Shown: piece by piece, positions 1 to 11,045 of the stretch
How positions within the stretch are numbered: the first letter of the stretch is position 1
How the letters are laid out: every line of letters begins with the position of its first letter
Assembly (NCBI GenBank): GCA_018389105.1
Contig: JACATO010000121.1
Coordinates: 1,580,001-1,644,000 of the forward strand
DNA from: Nautilus pompilius
Taxonomy: Eukaryota; Mollusca; Cephalopoda; Nautilida; Nautilidae
DNA: 64,000 nt
Reading direction: 5' to 3'
Translations under genes and position numbers: made by a program
The notes under the pieces: model-generated
Databases searched by the model: none
What the model was told of the DNA's origin: nothing
Seen by the model: only the letters and a program-made list of their open reading frames with translations

Positions 1-83
1 GTTTTTCCATAACAGCGAGAACCAAACACAATACCGGCAGCTTTGTTATAGCATCTTCTTACCTGTTCCCTGCCACCGAGGTC

Positions 84-104
84 AGAGAGAGAGAGAGAGA
101 GAGA
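84..104. repeat. (AG)n microsatellite
   Basis: A simple AG dinucleotide run of about ten units. It does not carry the TGACGTCA motif found in the larger CT/GA arrays further right. Confidence 0.9.
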
Positions 105-1208
105 CCTAACCGCCGCTGAATCAGCGAGCTGGGCTGCTGATGCTAATGAGGCCTCAGTACCCTCCGTGTCCTTTTCCTTTTTTTCAAGAATTTATATGTA
201 AGAGCATGGCTAACAGACATATTGCTTCATGTAATGTAGTTAATTTGTTTATTTTCTTTGCTGGGTTTCACAACCGAAAGGAGAACTCTAGATAAAAGAT
301 GTGGTAACAACATCACATGATCGTTCTAGCGACTTCTGATCTGAAAGATACCGTAGTGTAAAGGAAAGTGAATTTCGAAATGCAAGCTTTTTTCCAGGGG
401 TCCAGTATAAGGGTTAGGGCGCAATCGACCTAGCATCAATTTGTGTGGTAAAACAACCGTGGTTGTCCTGCACTCACGTGTCATGTGACCGGAAATTCCT
501 AGCAGTCGCTTATTTGCAAAATGGCTCCAGGCGAGTTGAAGTCGCCAGCTGACTGTAGATTCGGTATCTCCGGTCTGGCGATTATCAGACCCGGCAGAGG
601 TCGTCGCCCTCATTGATTAGCAAACGATTGACGCTGGTCCAACAACGCTCACTAGCTGGGTCACACAAACCGCCATCGTTGAACAAGGGTTCGATGACAG
701 CAAGTCTCGGTTTTCGGATGAAAGTCGTCAACTTGGATTTTCTAAATTGGTTGGGGTCACCCAGAAGGGTTCGGAGTGAACGATACGGTAGCGTGTGAAT
801 AACCGGTGGCTGGCAGGACTCGTTTAATAACTGGCACCAGGGTTCTAACTGCCAGCAACATCAATACGACAGGCGACCGCCCGGTTACGATTTCAACATC
901 TTCTATCCGTCGAGCGTCTCTGGGGCGTCGGCTTTGACTGCTGCCGAGGGATTCTTCCTCTCCGTCGACAATCGGGCCCAGCCCCCTGACGGGTGTTCAG
1001 ACCTTCCATTGTGCACACGTACAGACAAACTGCTTGTCTTCAGTACTGACTGTGCCGATCACCGTAGGATGCTAGTACCGATCGTGATGTCTGCCATTCC
1101 CTCATCAACATCCCTGAGTCACTTTCCTAAGAATTTCTATTTTTCATAAATTCCGATGGCTTTTCAGGATTTTCACAAGTGGAAAAATGTATGATTTCAA
1201 ATTTCAAA
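105..1208. other. Intergenic, nothing recognised
   Basis: Unique-looking sequence with a more GC-balanced stretch at about 420-1,000. The open frames are short, lack family resemblance and overlap on both strands, so none is called. No repeat family was recognised. Confidence 0.5.
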
Positions 1209-1210
1209 TA

Positions 1211-1817
1211 CAGTTGTCCCCCGGTATTCGCGGGAGTCACGTCCCTTGAGCACCCTCGAAGAGTGAAAAACCGCGAATATTGGACGTGGTCCATAAAAAT
1301 GCCTATAAACGTCAAAATATAACGTAAAATATAATAAAAAATATAAGTAAATATATAATAATAATTTAATAAAAAATACAACACTCAGAGAAACACTTGA
1401 GATAGCTACACGCGGTAAACTGGGATGATGCGGGGCTGCTGGGCTGCATCTGCCTGAGACAGCGCCTCGTGGGCAGCAGCCAATCAGCAGCCAGGAGAAA
1501 TGAATAACGCTCTCTGATTGGCTGCTTTCAAACCTCCAGCCAATAGCGTTTATTTTATATTGATATTTTGCTGAATTTAGTTAGTATTTATATTACAAAA
1601 TTATTAAATTATATTGGTATTAATAATTTAGCGTTAAAAAGCGTAAAAAATATATATTGCCACGAAAAAAGCCATAAAAAATCGAGGAAGATATTTGCGA
1701 TTCCGCGAATATGCGGGGGTTTCCACAAACAGTTATTAGTTAGGTTCTAAGGAAAATCCCGCGACTAACCGAGGCCGCGAATGCCGAACCGCGATTACGC
1801 GGGGGTCGACTTACCTG
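1211..1817. mobile_element. Non-autonomous Tigger/pogo-like element (MITE)
   Basis: The element starts CAGTTGTCCCCCGGTATTCG and ends with the related inverse, whose reverse complement reads CAGGTAAGTCGACCCCCGCG. Each end abuts a TA, the duplicated target of Tc1/mariner-superfamily elements. Several internal copies of CCGCGAAT/ATTCGCGG repeat the terminal motif. The interior is AT-rich (1,310-1,380 and 1,550-1,680) and encodes no transposase. A 13-bp perfect inverted repeat, AGCAGCCAATCAG at 1,475-1,487 against 1,514-1,526, forms a central stem. The CCCCCG..TTCGCGG end resembles Tigger-type ends. That is family knowledge, and the exact subfamily is not resolved. Confidence 0.75.
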
Positions 1818-1872
1818 TAGGATGTTGTGCTATTCTGCCCATCCGGTATCATGTGTAACTTGGATAAACGTG

Positions 1873-1896
1873 CTCTCTCTCTCTCTCTCTCTCTCT
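1873..1896. repeat. (CT)n microsatellite
   Basis: A pure CT run of about 12 units, lying about 55 bp beyond the right end of the 607-bp MITE. Confidence 0.9.
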
Positions 1897-2332
1897 ACAG
1901 AGAGCTGTGCTAAATGTTCATTTGGCACTTTTCTGCAGTAAGCTTTTTAATTCTCGCATGACATTTAAAATTTGGTCAATGTAATCCTATAGTAGCAGTG
2001 ACGCTACGGGCATTGCCCATAATGATTACCTCCCCTGCACAGTTCTGGTTTCTGGCAACCCCAATTTTCTAACTTTCCCTACCTTTCGTTTTTACTTATT
2101 CAGCAATAATAAAACGAAGTCAGGCCGGCTTATAATATTCCCAGGTTTTTTTTTGTTGTTTTTATTTTTGGTACCGTCAATAGCACTGTCACCAACACCC
2201 ACCTGTACAGGTGACGGGACAAATTTCTGAGTACTGGAAAGAAGCAAAAGTAGGCGGGCGCAACAGGAACCCCACGGCTGGGCCCTGCCGTGTTAGAATA
2301 CCCTCCCTTTGACCCAAACTTTATGCTGCTGC

Positions 2333-2333
<1 letters not shown>

Positions 2334-2399
<66 letters not shown>
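2334..2399. repeat. (TTA)n microsatellite
   Basis: About 22 perfect TTA units. An open frame through it encodes poly-leucine and is an artefact of the repeat. Confidence 0.95.
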
Positions 2400-3462
2400 T
2401 AACGGTCAGCATTATCAACAACAACACAACAAAACCCGATTTCCGCTTTTCCGGGTCGACTTTTTAAATGTCCGACCCCCAACTAATTTTCTTTTCTTTT
2501 TCATTTTAACTGTAAGAACACCAGAAACTCCGTGGTTTGGGGGGGGCAGGGAAAGGCTCGAGCTTTTTCTCCGGCACTCTTCGTAGCGAAGCCTTTATTC
2601 CACTGCATTAACAAACTCAAAACAACCCCCACGGGCCATTAACCGCAGGATGTGTAACCCTGTTAAAATATAGCCGTTTTACCACCTTGTGTTGTTTTTT
2701 TGACGAGTTACCTACGCCCACCTGTCCACATCCCACCCACCAAAATCTGTAGGCCGGGACCCCCGTTAACCAAACAGCAGAATCGATTTGCTCCAACAAA
2801 CAGGCACCACACGTGTGTATCGGGGAAGGCTTCCCTTCAGCCGCCGTGTCGCCCACACACGAGCACGCGCCACACGGCGCCCCTGGAGTAATTATACGGG
2901 CTTGCGAAAACAGAACCAAGAACCAGGGAGACCGAGCCGCCCCCTCCCCCGCCCTTACCTTCTTCTGGACCGAGTGAAGCGGTAGGCTGCCCTCTCTGTC
3001 CCTCCCTCCGCCTGGATTGAAGTTAATCCGCACTTACACTGGAGATACCAAGGCCGCTGGATGTAGATAATAACAAACAGAGACGATGTGAGAGACCGCC
3101 CCGGCCGGCCGAGCTGGTGACCGAGCCGCCTCCATCATACCTGCTACCGTAGACGGGAGGAAACTAACAGGGTATGTGTCACCATTGTCTCTATTATTAT
3201 TATTATTATTATCATCACTACCGTGGATGGGTGGGTAGATTTAAAATAAACATGGCGGACTTAAGTTGGTGCAGACGACATCGTTTATCCGTCGGTCCAG
3301 CGATATTTAAAACAATCAATAGCTTTTTTTGGCTGCAGCCACAAGAAGGAGAAAAAATTAAGGACGCAAATTTGCAAAATTAATTCAAAAAACTCACAGG
3401 CGGCCGCAGGGGGGGGGGTGGACGTGGCCGCCGATCTCTCCGCTCTCCTTGCTCCGCCAAGC

Positions 3463-3496
<34 letters not shown>

Positions 3497-5149
3497 CAAC
3501 GCGAGCGGCGGTCGGCTTTGGTTAGGTTCCGCGTCTTCGGACTGGGAGAGTTCGAGGCAAATTTCGTGGCCAGTTCTCAGTCTGCTAATCCATGCCCCGT
3601 AGATCCGTGGGCAACTCGTAAAACTAAAACCCCTCTCGTTGACTGATTGTAATTTCTCCTGTCTCCTGGAATGGCACATGGCCGGTCTCCAGAAGTGAAG
3701 CATCAGCTCCGCCCTGACACCTTCTCTGACCAACCCCCCTACCCAAATCCCAGTTATAACCCCTATGGCGTTCCGTCTAAATTGTCCAGGGCCCTGACTA
3801 TGAACACACCGACCTTCTATGGAAGCCACGACTTTGGTTCTGCTCAGATTAAATGAATTCCGATTTCGATGCAATGTTGTCCGCCATTTTATGTAGTAAT
3901 CAGAAGCTATCTACCTTAAACGTCTTTCTTTGGTTTGTTCAGATAAATTTTCATTTATTTACAAATTTCGGAAGAATGTTCCCACTTATTCTCCTTTCGG
4001 TAAAGTCAATTTTAATGACTGTTAGTCCTTAAAGTGAGGGTGTATAAAATCCGAAACGATGCTTCTTTTCTCAGATAATCAACAATCCCACAATGCAGCG
4101 CTACGATAACCTTTTTTGTTTTTGTTTTTTTTTTTTCCGATCCCCGAACTGGACATAGGCATTCTGTCTTTTAAACTTTGCAGTATCCTCGCTATGTGAA
4201 CCCGCTGACGTCTTTCAGTCGAGTTCCGTCTACTTTCATGGAAATGCATCTATGGAACGCTTTTAGCAGTTATCGGAGGATGTAAACCTGCCCCACCAGA
4301 TTATCCTTGTCCATTGTCAGTCGTTGGGATGGGAAAAGGGCTAAATCAACCTTTCTCCTTTTTTTCTTCAATAAGTACTACATCTGTCAGTTAATGGATT
4401 CGTTTCTGATATTGCATCGTGCAGTATCTTCCAGCTTTGCATTCTGTAAACGCTTCCCTCCTGTCCACACTTTGGGAGGAGGTATAGTAAATTCTTGGAG
4501 CGCAGTAAAGGTTTCAGTATCTTTCGTCTTCGTCTTCTCGATGCTGAATAATCCTAATACATTTGCGCACTGGGTATAACTGCTGAAATTAATCATTAAA
4601 TCGTAGGGGGTTGAAATAATTCGACTGCTACTTTTCTGGTTTATTAACGAAGAAAATCGAGGGCTTACGGTGGGAAGCTTACTAACCAGGTATTATTCCA
4701 TTTAATGAGGTCGGGAGGAATGAATCTGGAAGTTTGGGGGTGGTGGTGGCACATCCAACCTCCGAAAAGGGTGCCAGAGCTTCCCAGTTGTTAAGTTAGT
4801 ATTGTTAAAGTAATATCATAAAAACGAGAACAATGCACTCAGCGTTGTAAATCTCTTAAAAACAGCAAAGAAAAATTACAATAATAAACCGTCCAGCCAA
4901 CAGCTTATTTACATCTTTAAGTAAAATCTGGACCACATAGAATAAAGAAAACCATGTTTACAGTATCAAGCCGGGAGGCGGAGACTTTGATTCTGGACGC
5001 TGATGGATCGATACCGATAAACTGAGATCAACAATACGGTTTTTAATTCCCATGTTCAACTGTAAGGGGGAGTATATATATATATAAAGACCATAACTTT
5101 TTGGGGGGTTGAGTCTTTGATCCTGGATGCTTAATGTCCTCTTTTTAGG
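2400..5149. other. Intergenic, partly CpG/GC-rich, no gene supported
   Basis: The part from 2,600 to 3,850 is clearly more GC-rich than its surroundings and holds short (TTA)n at 3,193-3,212 and (TC)n at 3,464-3,493. Open frames of up to 164 codons exist here (3,380-3,874 on the minus strand), but they are low-complexity (RERERE from the CT run), occur on both strands at once and match no family. A CpG-rich promoter or a lineage-specific 5' exon cannot be excluded. The rest (3,900-5,149) is AT-rich and featureless. Confidence 0.45.
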
Positions 5150-5416
5150 TCTGTTGAGAATCAGTTTCCTCCATTCTACTCACTAAGTTTGGAGACCCGA
5201 TAAAATGAACTCCAGCTGTAGTTAAATCTTTACCAATGTCCTCTACTCGGGTTTTCCGTAAATGCCCTACAGACTGTATCCATCTTATGGTGCCTTGAAA
5301 CACATTGGTCAAGAACGAGAACCAACCACGTTTCGGGGAATACACCGAGGCGAATCGAACTCGGATGTTTAGTTTTGATGAGCCAGTAGCCTAGCAACCA
5401 GGCAACCGGCTGTCCA
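5150..5416 (-). mobile_element. tRNA-derived SINE
   Basis: On the minus strand a tRNA-like head carries an A-box-like segment (TGGTTGCTAGGCTACTGGCT, reverse of 5,381-5,400). A B-box-like GTTCGATTCGC follows (reverse of 5,350-5,360) at normal tRNA spacing. A tRNA-unrelated body follows down to about 5,150. The head is diverged from a real tRNA: there is no clean acceptor stem. The 3' boundary is approximate. Confidence 0.6.
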
Positions 5417-8077
5417 TAGTACAGTTTAGCCTATGGAATATATATGCATTTTTCTTCTCTAAACTTTCAATATCAATTATTTTAATATAAATAAACAGAA
5501 TCTTCTCCTAAATCATATGAACGCCATATAAATTTTTACAAACCCTGTAGTTCCAAGACATTTTTGCAGGACATGCAATGCGTTTGGAATCGTTTGTGCA
5601 GTTTAAAATTGTGTTGCATTTACTGCCAAAGAACTCATAAGGCAAGAAGGTAGACGGATGCTGATTTTTACGTGAACCTGCGAAGTCTGTCCCGGAATCT
5701 CAGTAAATCTCCACAAAGATGTCAGATTATTCAAGTTTTCTGTCATCAGATGTATGTATAATAAAAAAAGTAAACTTTTTAAAAGTGCAATCGAATACTT
5801 GATGGTTGTCTGTTGTCTGCGCGCAGCGCTGAAGAACATCTGTGCTTCTGCTCTAAGATTTCCAGTAATGGTTCTTCCTCGAACACGTGATGTTATATGT
5901 GCTTTGTACATTTATACCAAACTTTAAAATCCCCAAAATTCTAGTTACATTTACAATTTGAAAGCATTTTGTGTGTGTGTGTGTGCATGCGCAAGATGCA
6001 GTATATAAACTAGTGAAAATACTATGCAAATGATCTAGCAGTGAGAGCAACAGACGGTTCTTGTTACTTTATGCAGCTCAAACCACTAACAGCCGATTTA
6101 TTGGTTTACGTGCATAACTGAAGTCTCGCAGAAGGTTAACAAAAACAGAAGAGACCAACAAACATGGTTTGTGTAGGACACGGGATCGTTATGGCTGTTT
6201 ATATCCTTTACACCTTTCTTGTGCAAAAGAACCCCAATTTTTAGAAATGCTGTTTAGTTCAAATTTGACAAAGTATTCAGGCTCATCTTCATATTTCAGT
6301 CGTAGCCAACGATAGATGCAGGAATTAGCTACCAGGAGGAATTTATAGAAATCGATGCGAGACACAACCAGTGTGGCGTCCGAACCCATAGCAACACTTA
6401 AGTTGGTCCTTCAACCAGAATATTACGTTCCAGCTTCCGCATCTCAACGCTCTGTGGCGCTAACAAAACCAGACTGGGTTTTATCTGATGGTTACCTTGT
6501 TGATGTCTTCTATTAATTGAATTAACAGCTCTCTAGCTTCACATTCCTCCGCGAAGCATCTATTTTGAACGTTTTGGAAACGGATCCAGTTTAAAGCGTT
6601 CAGCCTGTTCAGATGAGAAATATATTCTGGAAATAAATATCTCAGTTTATTTTTGTATTAATTAAAAAAAAAATTTTTTTTTTAAAAGAGTGAAGAAGGA
6701 AAGATTAGTTTTTTTCCTTCGGATTTTAATGTTTTTTTTTTTTTTTTCTTTAAAGTTTACGCCTGAAAGTCTTTGTAATTCTTACAACTTATAACTTGAA
6801 CCGCAGGATGATTTTACCCCCACCCCCAGCCCTTTTTAATTTAAATATTAAATATGCGATATCAAGTGACTTAAGTTATTGTGTTTCAACATCTGTGCAC
6901 TTTATGCACGTCCATCATTACGATATCAGATTATGAATTTCAGTATCAAACGGCCTGTACAGAAAAACTCCGTAAATTGTTCCTATTATTTTATCTATTT
7001 TTTGTTATCCTTAGCGTCTAATTTTGTATACTTCATCGAAGATGAGAATACTCTACGGAGCTGCACTGTGAAGACAACAGTACTTTAAAAAAAATCTTCT
7101 GTCAACACGCTTACAAAATAATCTTTAAAAAGAAAATAAAATAAAGCGAAACTAGACTACGAATGATTTTAAAAATCTCGAGTGCATGATATATTTTCCT
7201 TCCTGCTGCAATAATTAATATGACAACAAAAATGGTCATTCTAGGAATCTTTATCTAGCTTTCGTTCAACGATAGTAATCACAGCAGCCATTTTCTTTTT
7301 GCTTTATTCGTGTGATCTGGTTTTGTTGTTGTAGTATTTACTGGAATAGACATACGTGTAGCTTAAGAAAGAATTAAAAGTATTATTATGGCTTTGTATT
7401 AAACAATATATTTCTTTTGGAAAAGTGAGTTTAAAGAGTTCAATAAACACCGATCTGCAACTATACATATATATATATATATAAACTTAGATACGAGGGA
7501 TGCTAATATTTAAGAGGAGAACACAAACGGATTGATGCGCGTCATAGCTTTTCAAGATGGCGCTGTGTGGCCCCCTGAAGGCTTTAGGTTAACAGGCCCG
7601 ACTCTTCTGCCGATATCCGCTGAACGACCTATTGATGTAGTTTTTCATCTTTTTCATCGAATTGCTAAGATTTTCTCCATTTTACCGCCTTATTACATAG
7701 CTACGGAAGAAGCTCGATAACTAAATTATTCTTATATCTCGTCTGCACTACCAGTTTGTTCCGGACCATCGATCTCACCCGCTACTCCTCGCGGACATCT
7801 TCTTTCTGCTTTCAGATACTCGCCCCATCTACACGGTGTGTGGATTTCCAGAGCGACACGGACTATTTCTTTTAGCTTTTCTTGTAAACCGAGATGCTTC
7901 CTAGAAACTAATCCTGATGATGGAGACACGGGCGAAAAAAAAGGTTACTGAGCCACCTCCTCAAATGACCAAATCTCATTTTATAATCCAGGAAATTACG
8001 TCCAATGTTTTAGGACACTTTCATTATCATAAACACAAATTTGCCAAATTAAAAAAAAAAAACACTTAACTTTATAA
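5417..8077. other. Intergenic AT-rich sequence
   Basis: No gene seen. It contains a (GT)n run at about 5,971-5,985, a poly-T/poly-A rich patch at 6,660-6,750 and an (AT)n run near 7,466-7,482. A minus-strand frame at 7,732-7,929 could be a scrap of a repeat-encoded protein, but no motif identifies it. Confidence 0.5.
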
Positions 8078-8079
8078 TA

Positions 8080-8772
8080 CAGGGTGTTCCAAAAGTCTTG
8101 GGCACATTATGACAATGAATATCTCGGAAACTATTAAGGATATAAAAACGCATCTGGTAAATTCAGAAAGCTTGTAATCTCAATTTTTACATGGAATGTT
8201 CAAAGATGTTCAATGTGAGCACCATTGGTCACACGACACACATCAAGCCTATAGTCCAATTCTTGCCAAACGCGTCCCAGCATTGCATTGTCAATGGTTG
8301 AAACAGCTTCTGTTATTCGTGCCTTCAGCTCATCCACGTCTCTGGGAATAGGGGGCACATATACCAATCCTTTCACAAATCCCCACAAAAAGAAATCGCA
8401 TGGTGTGAGATCTGGAGATCTGGGTGGCCAGGACATGAGATCGTGATCATTCTGCCCAGACCTTCCAATCCATCTGTCTGGCAGTTTTATGTTCAGAAAC
8501 TGTCTAACCCTGAGGCTCCAGTGTGGTGGCGCTCCATCCTGTTGGAAAATGAAGTCACCAGACTCTTTCTCACTCAATTTATCCATTAACTAAAAAATCT
8601 GAAAAGATATCTAAAAAAATCTTAATATCTGAAAAGAAATAAAAAAAATCAATAGCCTTACAAAAAAATTAATGTAATTAGCTTTAAAATGACACAAATT
8701 TTATCTTACTACCATTCATAGTTAAATAGATATGGGGACTTCAAATGTGCCCAAGACTTTTGGAACACCCTG
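8080..8772 (-). mobile_element. Deleted Tc1/mariner-superfamily transposon with 29-bp perfect TIRs
   Basis: The left end (8,080-8,108) begins CAGGGTGTTCCAAAAGTCTT. It is repeated exactly, inverted, at 8,744-8,772. A TA dinucleotide flanks each end (8,078-8,079 and 8,773-8,774), the expected target duplication. The 693-bp element is about half the length of an autonomous copy and keeps only the 3' part of its transposase gene, read on the minus strand. The identical ends suggest it moved fairly recently or could be mobilised by a complete relative. Confidence 0.92.
8200..8586 (-). pseudogene. Truncated DDE transposase, C-terminal 128 codons
   Basis: The open frame gives the C-terminal half of a Tc1/mariner-type transposase. 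Motif FQQDGAPPH (residues 14-22) carries the second catalytic Asp, and PPRSPDLTPCDFF (54-66) carries the third acidic residue, Asp64, 46 residues later. The conserved tail is VWQELDYRLDVCRVTNGAHIEHL-like. The N-terminal DNA-binding domain and first catalytic Asp are missing: upstream of 8,586 there are only AT-rich bases before the terminal repeat. It therefore cannot encode an active enzyme. The remaining frame is undamaged, which points to one internal deletion and not long decay. The 46-residue spacing is longer than the classical 34 of Tc1 and mariner, so it belongs to another clade of the superfamily. Confidence 0.9.
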
Positions 8773-8774
8773 TA

Positions 8775-10134
8775 TTTAATTCTGGAATGTTTAAATTTTA
8801 AAATCTCAGTGGCTTCAGGAGATCTGTTGTTGTTTGGTTGTGAGCATTCTTATACGAAAAGCAAAATTCTTTTTCATGTATTGTAAATATTCGGCCTAAA
8901 GATTTCCGCTTACTGCGAATTATGTAAATTCCTTATCAGTGCGTTATGTTTATCAAGTCTTTTGTTGTTGTTGTTGTTGGTCATTCGTTTCGCCATGGCT
9001 TTAATAATGCAGCGGAATCTATCTAGCTTCAAGAAACTTCACTTAAAAAATTGATGGTTAAAAATTTGAAAGGATAAGAATAAAATAACTGTTTTAAATT
9101 TTCTTTACCAAAAGTCGAAAGTAATGAAGGGGTTGTATCTTTGAGTATCACTTCTATTTAGATCTATCTAAAATTGCTCTCGTCTTTTTAAAAGAAAGGT
9201 AATTTTTAGAGGTGTTTGGTATTTAAAATAGGACTGCATTGAAATCAATAAGTTTTTTAAAAATATTCTATTATACTATTTCTATCCACTTCAAAATCAA
9301 ATTAATTAAAACCAAAATAATCAGTAAGCGGTGTAGTTAGTGCATCTTTACGTTCAATAATGGAATATGTAATTTCTTTAAATGATAAAAAATATATATA
9401 TATATTTCAAATAAATAAGCTGAATAAAATTAAATAAATTCATTTAGATCTTTAAAAATCTAATATTTGACTAATTAATTTTAAATAACTTATTTTAAGG
9501 GTAAACAAACTAGTCGTAGTTTTAATAGCAACTGATTGTTCTTGTGGTCTTTTTACTAATCTTGGCTATAACCTTCTTGTTAGGATTCAAGTAAACCACG
9601 ACACAAGTATTCGATAGTTGGAACTGTAACTGGGACCTCAGACCATTCTTCAGTCCCCCCCCCCGAGATGATATTTATTGACTCGAACGCTTCCCCTCGT
9701 TGGCGCTCATGATTCCGTAGGTAGGCGACTTCGAAATATCGTTGGGTTGTGATCGGAATGGCAATCAGGCCAGTTGGTTTTCTCTTTCAAGTACGTAAGA
9801 CCTGATGAAGATGGTCTTGCAGCTATAATATAACGCAGGAGAGGGGAGGAGAAAGGAAGAAATCGTTCTCATCACCCGGAAAAGCCACACCAAGTAACAC
9901 CTTCAAAAAGTCTGAAGAAGGATTCTCCGAAGTGCACGGTCACGCGCCGATTACAAGAAGTGAGTTGGAGAACATGTTCTTGAATCCAAACCATCGCAAC
10001 TCGACACAAATATTCGTCTTATTACAGAGCGCGAGAAAAGCCAAGCCGTCTGGTTATCTAATTCCGCCACATTAATCAGTATTTATTAGCTATCCTACCT
10101 TTCCTTTATTAATTGAACGAAAATTTTTTTCTCA
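8775..10134. other. Intergenic AT-rich sequence
   Basis: No gene or named repeat recognised. It has a short (TTG)n at about 8,962-8,980, a TA run near 9,391-9,403 and a C10 homopolymer at about 9,655. The stretch 9,590-10,050 is less AT-rich and may be an old repeat, but it has no recognisable ends. Confidence 0.45.
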
Positions 10135-10389
10135 TTACTACTAGTAACGAAGCTTTTCTAACCATCACCGCTGGTGGCTCAAATGAACGACATCTTTATC
10201 TCTTCTTGAAAATTCGAATTACAGAAGTACTCGAGAGCGCCGTAGCTTCTGGAGTGCCAATGCGATTGGCGTCGGCTGGTTTAATGTGATTACGAAAGTA
10301 CATATTTTTTTACCTGTGAAAGCCAAATGACTAACAGTAAGTTCTGATGCCAGCGGTGATGGTTAGAAAAGCTTCGTTACTAGTAGTAA
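10135..10389. repeat. 40-bp perfect inverted repeat flanking 175 bp
   Basis: The left arm 10,135-10,174 begins TTACTACTAGTAACGAAGCT. It is matched base for base by the reverse complement at 10,350-10,389. The spacer of 175 bp has no coding capacity. The size and layout fit a miniature inverted-repeat (foldback) element. No target duplication can be fixed with confidence, because the outer bases are themselves nearly palindromic (TTACTAGTAA-like). Confidence 0.85.
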
Positions 10390-10811
10390 CTCTTTTTTAC
10401 AAAGAGGTAAAAACAACGGTCCCACGTTTGCCTTCCTCTCTCCCCCCCAAACCACATCCATCAGCCTTTTCTTACGTCTTTCGAAAAGTACTATAAAATC
10501 CGTCACAAAGAAACCGTAGAGGTGACGACCTCGGATCTCCGCACCATAAATACCATCGTATGCGCCATGACGTCCCGACTCGGAATATCACGAATTAACT
10601 GGACGATGGCGACAAACGATCGAAATTCCAAGTGTTTTTGGTTCGTTTTTTTTTTTTTTTTAACCTGACGTGGACTGATCAAAGTTAAAAAAAAAGCAAA
10701 ACATCTGATCGAAGAACCATTTTGTTGTTGAGCGAATTGGACTTCCAATGGCAGAGCATCCCGTAAAGACAAGTGGCCTGTTCTCTGTCGAGTCCTCCTC
10801 GTAACTGAGAG

Positions 10812-11045
10812 ATGTTCGTCGAGCCGACAAGCGGCCCGGTCCATCCGACACCGGGGGCCCCAAGGACCCGGGAGGTCTCTCTCACGTCGGGCACCAAGGA
10901 GTTGCCGTATAGCTGTTTCACGCTATGGCGATCATCAGCGACAAGTCTCCTCCGACCCCAACCTGGGATCGAACCCGGTAAGGAGCAACGGCCCCCTTAC
11001 GGAGCTAACCCGCTACCCGCTATCCCCTGGCCCCCCACCGGGCCG
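10812..11045 (-). mobile_element. tRNA-derived SINE
   Basis: On the minus strand the head reads GGATAGCGGGTAGCGGGTTA, with an A-box-like segment. It is followed by a perfect B box, GGGTTCGATCCC, near 10,970. A GC-rich body then runs towards 10,812. CAACAACAAC lies just beyond the head (11,047-11,057). The GC content contrasts with the AT-rich flanks. Open frames on both strands here are by-products of the repeat. Confidence 0.7.

Noticed and set aside
2290-2586. A plus frame with a long leucine tract that could look like a membrane segment
   Set aside because: The leucines come from the (TTA)n microsatellite.
2617-3033. A 138-codon minus frame in GC-rich DNA
   Set aside because: GC-rich DNA lengthens chance frames. 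Plus-strand frames overlap it, and no domain, splice context or homologue was recognised.
3380-3874. A 164-codon minus frame
   Set aside because: It contains an Arg/Glu tract from the CT microsatellite, and no family is recognised in the rest.
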